From positions 1-46,972 of the forward strand of contig QHYM01000318.1 of NCBI GenBank assembly GCA_003223295.1: DNA of 46,972 bases. Direction: 5' to 3'. Within the stretch, counting starts at the first letter, position 1. Each line of letters opens with the position of its first letter. The position numbers were made by a program, and so were the translations under genes. The notes beneath the pieces are model-generated. The model was not told the origin of the DNA, searched no databases, and worked only from the letters and a program-made list of their open reading frames with translations. The DNA is from Acidobacteriota bacterium (GTDB lineage Bacteria; Acidobacteriota; Terriglobia; Acidiferrales; UBA7541). Of this stretch, positions 41,739 to 46,972 are shown in pieces.

Positions 41739-42461
41739 GAAAAACTGAACCTCGATCTCTTGGCCATTGCAGCCCATCCCGACGACGTGGAGCTCACCTG
41801 TGGCGGCACGCTGCTGACGATGGCCCAGCTCGGTTACAAGACCGGCATTCTTGACTTGACCGCCGGCGAGATGGGCACGCGCGGCACGCCGCAGATCCGT
41901 GCTCGCGAGGCGGCGAAGGCCGCGAAGCTTCTCCGGGTAAGCTGGCGCGACACTCTGGGCGTTCCCGATTCCGATGTTCAGCCGGCCCGCCAACATAAAC
42001 TTCGCCTTGCGGCGGTCATCCGTCAGCTTCGACCCAAGACCGTTATCTTGCCCTATTGGGAAGCTCGCCATCCCGACCACTACCATGCGTCCACACTTGG
42101 CTATGAAGGCTGCTTCCTCGCCGGTCTGAAGCAACTCCCCATCGCCGGGGAGGCCCACCGCCCGTTCAAAATTCTCTATTCCATCTCTTACGCTGACGTT
42201 CGCCCCACCTTTGTCGTGGACATCTCCGCCCAATACGAACAGCGCCGCAAGGCCATCCTCGCTTTTGCCTCGCAGTTCCGGCCAAAGAAAGGCGAGCGAA
42301 CCGGCAAAGTTCACCTGGCCATCGACCGGCTGGAAGCCGAGATGAACCAACTAGCGCGCCACTACGGTCAATTGATCGGAGTTCAATACGGCGAGCCGTT
42401 CTTGCAAAAGGAGCTGATGCAGGTGAAAGACGTTGTAAAGATGGAGGTTCGCTCGATTTAG
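41736..42461 (+). CDS. bshB1: LmbE/PIG-L deacetylase, BshB1-like (bacillithiol)
   Basis: BshB1 removes the acetyl group from N-acetylglucosaminyl-malate, the second step of bacillithiol synthesis. The 241-aa protein has the PIG-L zinc motif AAHPDDVEL (His14, Asp17) and HPDHYHAS (His115 region), plus the LTAGEMGTRG block (about 41-50) and the C-terminal GVQYGEPF typical of BshB1. Start is TTG at 41736 after GGAGG. BshA and BshC are not in the window. Other PIG-L enzymes (MshB, LnmX-like) share motifs, but GEPF-type ends favour BshB1. Confidence 0.88.
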   Translation: MEKLNLDLLAIAAHPDDVELTCGGTLLTMAQLGYKTGILDLTAGEMGTRGTPQIRAREAAKAAKLLRVSWRDTLGVPDSDVQPARQHKLRLAAVIRQLRPKTVILPYWEARHPDHYHASTLGYEGCFLAGLKQLPIAGEAHRPFKILYSISYADVRPTFVVDISAQYEQRRKAILAFASQFRPKKGERTGKVHLAIDRLEAEMNQLARHYGQLIGVQYGEPFLQKELMQVKDVVKMEVRSI

Positions 42462-42464
42462 AGC

Positions 42465-42686
42465 TTAGTAGGATTCTTCTTCTTGCGCGGGAGAGAATCC
42501 AGAAATAGTATGCCCTTTGCCGCCCCGCTCCACCCTCACGCGAATCTGCGCCTCGCCCTCGGCGCCCGACTTGCGTAGTACGGCCACCGTATTCAAAGCC
42601 TCTGAATAGAGGCGGGTTACCAGGTAAATGTCACCTGTACCGTCTTTCTTCCAGAGCTGGCCCACCTGAATTTTCCTAACGCTCAT
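42465..42686 (-). CDS. Small protein of unknown function
   Basis: This is a 73-aa soluble protein starting MSVRKIQVGQLWKKDGTGDI and continuing YLVTRLYSEALNTVAVLRKS, then a charged tail ending FSPAQEEESY. The first half looks like a small beta-rich module. The frame is free of stops and its codon use resembles real genes, but there is no Shine-Dalgarno sequence before the ATG at 42686. It is convergent with the BshB1 gene, three bases apart. I do not recognise a family. Confidence 0.5.
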   Translation of the reverse strand: MSVRKIQVGQLWKKDGTGDIYLVTRLYSEALNTVAVLRKSGAEGEAQIRVRVERGGKGHTISGFSPAQEEESY

Positions 42687-42966
42687 AATCGATCTTTAAC
42701 TGTCTTAGACTGTAGAGTGGAGCCAAAAGTGTGTCAACCACAGCACCTGGAACTCGTGCGCAAAGAACACGTTCCGAGGCGTGCCAGCCTTCCCCAGCGT
42801 TTGGCAACAAATACGGGCAATTATTTATGATGTCCAAAAACCTTGCGTCCCTCAAGAATGGCGGTCGCGGATAACCTTCTTTCCCCACCTAACATCATAA
42901 TGGCTGAAGGATTTTGAGGCCTGCCCAGCTTTGCGGGTGTATACTATTGGGTAGGCGGAGGTGCTT

Positions 42967-44103
42967 ATGAACGCCAACCTGAGGCAGACCCTGAGCTTCG
43001 CACTCGGCGGCGCCCTCCTGGCAATTCCGGCCTTCGCGGTCCCGCAGAGCCAGGATCCCCCTCGACAGCAGGATCCTTCCAAGACGCAGCAGCCTGCGCA
43101 GCAACAGCCCCAACAGGCTCAACAGCCTGCCACGGAACAGCCGGTCCCGCAGAAAGATACCGTCAACCCAAAGAATTCCAAGGAAGACGTTGACGCCATC
43201 GGCAACCGCAACGTCAGCGGGAAAGTGAACTTTTTCTCCCTCGAAAAGGAAATCGCCCTGGGCAAGAGTCTTGCCCAGGAAGTCGAGAAATCCTCCAAGC
43301 TGATTGACGACCCCGTGGTAACTGAATATGTCAATCGCGTGGGACAGAACCTGGTGCGCAACTCCGACGCCAAGGTTCCCTTCACAATCAAGGTCATCGA
43401 CTCGGACGAGGTCAACGCCTTCGCTCTTCCTGGCGGTTTCTTCTATGTGAATAGCGGCCTGGTTCTCCGCGCACAAGAAGAATCGGAACTGGCCGGAGTG
43501 ATGGCGCATGAGATTTCGCACGTCACCGCCCGTCACGGCACCCGCCAGGCCACCAAAGGCGAATTGATGCAGTTGGCTTCGATTCCGGCCATGATTTTCA
43601 TTCCCTATACTTGGGCGGGATATGCCATGTATCAAGGGCTGAATCTGGCCATTCCCCTGACCTTCCTCAAGTTTTCGCGCGACGCCGAGCGCGAAGCGGA
43701 TTTCCTCGGCATTCAGTACATGTATAAAGCGGGCTACGATCCCAATTCGTACGTAACCTTCTTCGAGCGCATCCAGGCGGACGAGAAGCGCCGCCCCGGT
43801 ACCATCCCGAAGGTTTTCTCCACGCATCCGCCCACGCCGGAGCGCATTGAGAACACGCAAAAGGAGATTGCGCGCATTCTGCCGGCTCGCCAGGAATACA
43901 TCGTAACGACTTCGGAATTTGACACGGTGAAGGGCCGCCTCCGCAACATCATGTTCTCCCGCAAAGCCACCGATGCCAAAGATAAGCCGACGCTGCGCAC
44001 CAAGACCGAGCAGTCCAAAAAGCAGCCAACCGGCAACGATCCCAACAGCACCAGCGATGACGACCGGCCAACCCTCAAGCGCCGGCCCGACTCCCAGCCA
44101 TAA
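42967..44103 (+). CDS. Exported M48-family metalloprotease with Gln-rich linker
   Basis: This is a 378-aa zinc protease of the M48 (BepA/LoiP-like) family, probably periplasmic. A signal peptide (about 6-24, RQTLSFALGGALLAIPAFAV) precedes a Gln/Pro-rich linker (about 26-63). The zinc site is HEISH (His181, Glu182, His185), and the third ligand is Glu241 in SRDAEREADFLG. ALPGGFFYVNSGL is the conserved block before it. The C-terminal ~60 residues are Lys/Ser/Arg-rich and unstructured. ATG at 42967 has GGAGG five bases upstream; GTG at 42961 overlaps that site. A -10-like TATACT lies at 42940-42945. Such proteases help quality control of outer-membrane proteins. Confidence 0.92.
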   Translation: MNANLRQTLSFALGGALLAIPAFAVPQSQDPPRQQDPSKTQQPAQQQPQQAQQPATEQPVPQKDTVNPKNSKEDVDAIGNRNVSGKVNFFSLEKEIALGKSLAQEVEKSSKLIDDPVVTEYVNRVGQNLVRNSDAKVPFTIKVIDSDEVNAFALPGGFFYVNSGLVLRAQEESELAGVMAHEISHVTARHGTRQATKGELMQLASIPAMIFIPYTWAGYAMYQGLNLAIPLTFLKFSRDAEREADFLGIQYMYKAGYDPNSYVTFFERIQADEKRRPGTIPKVFSTHPPTPERIENTQKEIARILPARQEYIVTTSEFDTVKGRLRNIMFSRKATDAKDKPTLRTKTEQSKKQPTGNDPNSTSDDDRPTLKRRPDSQP

Positions 44104-44190
44104 TTTTCGTGTTTGCGCCTGAGAAGTTTCAGGTGCAATGTTCCGACAATCCGGTTGCCCAGCTCATATCTTCTAATTCTGGGTGACTAC

Positions 44191-44523
44191 ATGCTTCGAT
44201 CAAAACTGCTTTGGGCCTTCGTTCTGGGAGTGGTGACTTCCGTACTTTTGTTCGAGGGGAAGATTAATCTCGGGTACAGCCCGGTATGGACTCGCGTCCT
44301 CGATGTGCTTGCCGCACCAGGGACACACGTCGTCGGCGCGATAAACACGCCGGGCGCCCTCACGGAAAACTGGACGAGATTCTGGGGAGTGGTTGCGTTC
44401 ACCTGCAATCTCTTGATCTACGTATTCTTCTGGTACGCATGCATCTGGATTACAGGTTACGCGCGCGCGCGTCGGCACCCCTACGATCGCGAAAACACTT
44501 TGGTGCCGCCGATCACAAGGTAG
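44191..44523 (+). CDS. Small membrane protein
   Basis: This is a 110-aa protein with two hydrophobic helices (about 5-22, SKLLWAFVLGVVTSVLLF, and about 69-91, VVAFTCNLLIYVFFWYACIW). The loop between is small and contains a Trp-Thr-Arg segment (PVWTRVLDVLAAPGTHVVGA). The C-terminus is short and basic (YARARRHPYDRENTLV). ATG at 44191 has only a weak GGGTGA upstream. It follows the M48 gene on the same strand by 87 bases. Function unknown; I see no named family. Confidence 0.65.
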   Translation: MLRSKLLWAFVLGVVTSVLLFEGKINLGYSPVWTRVLDVLAAPGTHVVGAINTPGALTENWTRFWGVVAFTCNLLIYVFFWYACIWITGYARARRHPYDRENTLVPPITR

Positions 44524-44741
44524 TCGGCAACCGTACCAAAGTAGGCGACCAAAGAGGTGGCATGACAGCCCATAATGCGTGGACTTCTCAATGTGGGTGT
44601 GCTCGCTGGATCCATCTCGCCTGACACCAAACCTCTAGACCTGCCTGGCACGGGCTTATACCATTAGGCAGAAACCAAGCACGCCATCTGCCGCGTCACC
44701 CATCCACTCGTCGGGGGCGTGCGTCCCTAGGAGGCACAAAC

Positions 44742-45617
44742 ATGATTCTGGTAACTGGAGCAAGCGGCACGATGGGAAAAGCCGTATTGAAGGAAGTAGC
44801 CAAAACTGGTGAGCAACACCGTGCGATGTATCGCTCGGCCACTGAAGCGGCAAAAGCTCCCGCAGGCGCTTCGACCGTTATCGCCGATTTTTCGAAGAAA
44901 GATACCCTGCCCCCGGCCCTCGAAGGCGTCACCAGCGTTTACCTGGTTTGTTCGCCGATTCCGCAGCTCATCGAGCTGGAGTGGAACATGATTGACGCGT
45001 GCGTCGCGGCAGGCGTGAAGCACATTGTCTTGAATTCCGCCATGGGCGCCCGCGAATACATGAAATCCTTTCCGAGTTGGCACCGCCGTGTTGAAGATAA
45101 ACTCAAGTCCACCCGCATTTCTTTCACGATCCTTCGGCCCAACAGTTTTCATCAAAACATTCTGACCTACTTCGCGCCCTCCATCCGCTCCCAGGGAGCT
45201 TTTTACGGCTCCATGGGCAGTGCCGCTGTCAGCTTCCTCGATGTGCGCGATATCGCGGCCGTCGCCGCCAAGGCTTTGGCCGGCGGCGAACACTCCGGCA
45301 AAACCCATGAACTGAATGGGCCGGAAGCTCTTACCTATGGGGAACTCGCCACGAAAATCTCGAAACATTCCGGCCGCCCTGTCCAATACGTGGACATCCC
45401 TGCCGACGCGCAGCGCAAAGCAATGCTCGAACAAGACATGCCCGAGTGGCAAGCCGACGCGTTGCTCGATCTGCAGGCTTACTACACCGGCGGCAAAGGC
45501 GGCAAAGTAGACGGCTTGTTGGAAGAATTGCTCGGCCGCCCGCCCATCACTATGGACCAGTTTCTCGCGGAATTCTCCAGCGAGTTCCGCCGCCAAGCCG
45601 AAGCTGCAACCGCCTGA
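44742..45617 (+). CDS. NmrA-like NAD(P)H-binding reductase
   Basis: This is a 291-aa atypical short-chain dehydrogenase of the NmrA/HSCARG-like type. The Rossmann motif MILVTGASGTMGKAVLKEVA (1-20) opens the protein. DFSKKDTLPPALEGVTSVYL (about 49-68) and ILRPNSFHQNILTYF (about 133-147) are family blocks. There is no classical YxxxK. AGGAGG stands seven bases before the ATG at 44742. These proteins may sense redox cofactor or reduce quinones; the substrate is not evident. The gene stands alone, with 218 bases of noncoding DNA before it and 437 after. Confidence 0.88.
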   Translation: MILVTGASGTMGKAVLKEVAKTGEQHRAMYRSATEAAKAPAGASTVIADFSKKDTLPPALEGVTSVYLVCSPIPQLIELEWNMIDACVAAGVKHIVLNSAMGAREYMKSFPSWHRRVEDKLKSTRISFTILRPNSFHQNILTYFAPSIRSQGAFYGSMGSAAVSFLDVRDIAAVAAKALAGGEHSGKTHELNGPEALTYGELATKISKHSGRPVQYVDIPADAQRKAMLEQDMPEWQADALLDLQAYYTGGKGGKVDGLLEELLGRPPITMDQFLAEFSSEFRRQAEAATA

Positions 45618-46054
45618 GGTTGGCCAAGACCTCTCATTTCAACCTTCAGCCCAAGAGTGACGAATATGAGATCGACTGCTATGATCCCTGACGGCTTAAA
45701 GAGCTAGACGAAACGGTAATAGAATTGCGACAACTGACCTGTCCTAGAATCCCAATTCACTGCGAAGGGTCGATAGCAGGGGCGGGAGGGGTGAACTCCT
45801 TGGGCTCCCGGGGTGTGACCGAGGATGTGGAACTTCCGAAGGAACTCACCCCTGTTACTAGCCACAGCATTGCGTTTGTTGCAGCTACTTTGCTCCCACC
45901 GGCCCCCCGCTCAATCAGGTAAACACCTGCATTTGCCCTCCGGTGAAGCCAACCGCGGGGCTGTGAGATTGCATGAGGAAGGCGCCCAAGTTGAACCCTG
46001 AACAAACTGAAAGCGCTAATACTTACAACTTAGAACTTACAACTGGAGACTTCT
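45618..46054. other. Noncoding region after the NmrA-like gene
   Basis: No convincing gene is visible in this 437-base stretch. It contains a large imperfect inverted repeat (45787-45803 against 45836-45853) listed separately. Weak frames here lack family similarity that I can recognise. Confidence 0.5.
45787..45853. repeat. Imperfect long inverted repeat
   Basis: AGGGGTGAACTCCTTGG (45787-45803) pairs with CCGAAGGAACTCACCCCT (45836-45853), with a few mismatches, around a 32-base GC-rich loop. It lies in a 437-base gene-free stretch and could be a structured RNA or a degraded element. Confidence 0.5.
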
Positions 46055-46363
46055 TTAAGAGCGGCGGCGGTCGTCGGGGGAGGCGGCGATGCCCAGGCGG
46101 CGGAGTTCGTCCTGGTAATATTTTTTGTGCAGCACATCCCATTCTTCGCTGCCTTCCAGAATCTCCTTTTTCTGCGAGGTGATGCGCTTGCGGACTTCCA
46201 GCTCGACTTTTTCTTCGTCGCGAAGCATGGCCGTCAGAATCTGCACGATTTGCTGGCGAATGGTATCGCGGTCGTCGATGAATTCCACTTCCTCGCTGGC
46301 GACCAGCACGTCGGTAATCTGGTGCGAGAGTCTGACAATTTTTTCGCGGCTCAATCGCAACAT
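46055..46363 (-). CDS. DUF507-family protein (downstream copy)
   Basis: This is a 102-aa soluble protein of the DUF507 family, starting MLRLSREKIVRLSHQITDVL and continuing VEFIDDRDTIRQQIVQILTA. The middle is a charged helix, MLRDEEKVELEVRKRITSQK. The C-terminus is DDRRRS. I chose the ATG at 46363 by family start. The upstream paralogue lies at 46486-46767 on the same strand, 122 bases away. Family function is unknown; in Acidobacteriota and some Deltaproteobacteria the copies usually come in pairs, by my recollection. Confidence 0.85.
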   Translation of the reverse strand: MLRLSREKIVRLSHQITDVLVASEEVEFIDDRDTIRQQIVQILTAMLRDEEKVELEVRKRITSQKKEILEGSEEWDVLHKKYYQDELRRLGIAASPDDRRRS

Positions 46364-46485
46364 GCTCTTAGGTTCCCCATGTCCGCCGAACAACTGCCCA
46401 GCCCGGAATGTGCAGTTTCGGCCCTTTTTCTATCGCGCAACCTGTTCGCTCTTCATTGGCGTCAGGCGAGTGGAGCCGGCCGCCG

Positions 46486-46767
46486 CTAGCGCAAGACCAG
46501 CTTGCGGTCCCGTGCCAGGTGCTGTTTCACCTTTTTGTACATTTCCTGATAGGAGACACCGGTGCTGCGCATCTCGTCCTGACGCTCGACGAGGATCTGA
46601 CGCACTTCCTCGTTCAGCCGGTCTTCCACAGTCAGCTCTTCGAGCATGCGCTGGCGAACGCGGGTGGTCACCGCCTCCAGCGCCTTGGTCTCAATTTGTC
46701 CGCCCTCCACCAGGCGCTTCACCACTTCACTGGCCATGTGGGCCACAAAATCCCGTACGAGCAGCAT
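46486..46767 (-). CDS. DUF507-family protein (upstream copy)
   Basis: This is a 93-aa paralogue of the DUF507 gene that follows it. It reads MLLVRDFVAHMASEVVKRLV, then IETKALEAVTTRVRQRMLEE, NEEVRQILVERQDEMRSTGV and YQEMYKKVKQHLARDRKLVL, sharing the layout of a basic start, a central charged helix and a KK-rich C-terminus. ATG at 46767 fits the family start, with AGGAAA upstream. Together the two may form a heteromeric complex, which is inference from their adjacency and size only. Confidence 0.85.
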   Translation of the reverse strand: MLLVRDFVAHMASEVVKRLVEGGQIETKALEAVTTRVRQRMLEELTVEDRLNEEVRQILVERQDEMRSTGVSYQEMYKKVKQHLARDRKLVLR

Positions 46768-46972
46768 CTCTATGCTTTTCCTTGACGTAAATGTAAGCAA
46801 ATCAGTTTACTGGCAGAGTGAAGAAAGTGCAAGAAACGCCGCACCTGACCGGAAAATCTGCAAGAAATCAGTGCTGTCCCAAGAAAGTCAGAGCAGTTCA
46901 CCGTAACTGCTTGATTGAGCGAAAGTAAGGGGTCTCTGTGAGTTTTTTCGATTTCAATTCTTTGCTTCTCTT

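Noticed and set aside
44524-44741. Possible tRNA in the spacer before the NmrA-like gene
   Set aside because: No cloverleaf with T-loop and anticodon arm could be laid out by eye.

Overview
The window looks like chromosomal DNA of a soil-type Acidobacteriota, probably a metagenome-assembled genome. This is inference from gene content: two tandem DUF507 genes, a BshB1-type deacetylase (bacillithiol), a YgfZ-type folate protein, a CE15 glucuronoyl esterase, a TolB-propeller amidohydrolase, homodimeric AceE, GC-rich DNA with frequent GTG and TTG starts, and dispersed hairpin repeats. I see no rRNA, tRNA, CRISPR array, prophage or transposase gene.

Layout. 1-1.6 kb: a LytS/LytTR two-component pair, cut at the left edge. 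1.8-6.6 kb: a six-gene leftward operon, pdxR - hotdog thioesterase - pdxS - pdxT - low-molecular-weight phosphatase - DtxR/MntR-like regulator, behind a palindromic operator. 6.7-7.3 kb: a parDE module whose toxin is frameshifted. 7.3-10.3 kb: a secreted CE15-SGNH esterase fusion and a ferric-reductase-like membrane protein. 10.3-15.3 kb: a polytopic membrane protein, a leucine-rich-variant-like repeat protein, a small coiled-coil protein, a metallo-beta-lactamase hydrolase and divergent ygfZ. 15.6-18.5 kb: a Tat-exported sulfatase and a Tat-signal class V aminotransferase. 18.7-22.9 kb: small regulators (XRE, degenerate REC, PadR with its membrane-protein partner), a ClpN-NTF2 fusion with a frameshift, and a DinB-like gene. 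22.9-28.9 kb: GH16 glucanase, an isolated nuoB, a flavin monooxygenase with a deleted esterase partner, and a di-heme oxidoreductase. 29-33.1 kb: zinc dehydrogenase, xdhC-mocA, an IscU-like scaffold lacking one cysteine, and an acetamidase split by an amber codon. 33.3-38 kb: propeller-amidohydrolase, BtuF-like protein and MutT. 38-42.5 kb: AceE, a pteridine-reductase-like SDR with an altered catalytic residue, and BshB1. 42.9-46.8 kb: M48 protease, small membrane protein, NmrA-like reductase and two DUF507 genes.

How genes work together. The clearest unit is the vitamin B6 operon: PdxS and PdxT form PLP synthase, and the PLP-sensing MocR regulator PdxR leads the operon. A thioesterase, a phosphatase and a metal regulator share the transcript. 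XdhC and MocA form a molybdenum-cofactor maturation pair. The monooxygenase and the adjacent (now broken) esterase would oxidise a ketone to an ester and then cleave it. GH16, CE15-SGNH and sulfatase indicate polysaccharide use.

Four genes are visibly disrupted (parE, the ClpN-NTF2 gene, the HSL-type esterase and acetamidase). At least the esterase deletion looks too large for a sequencing error.
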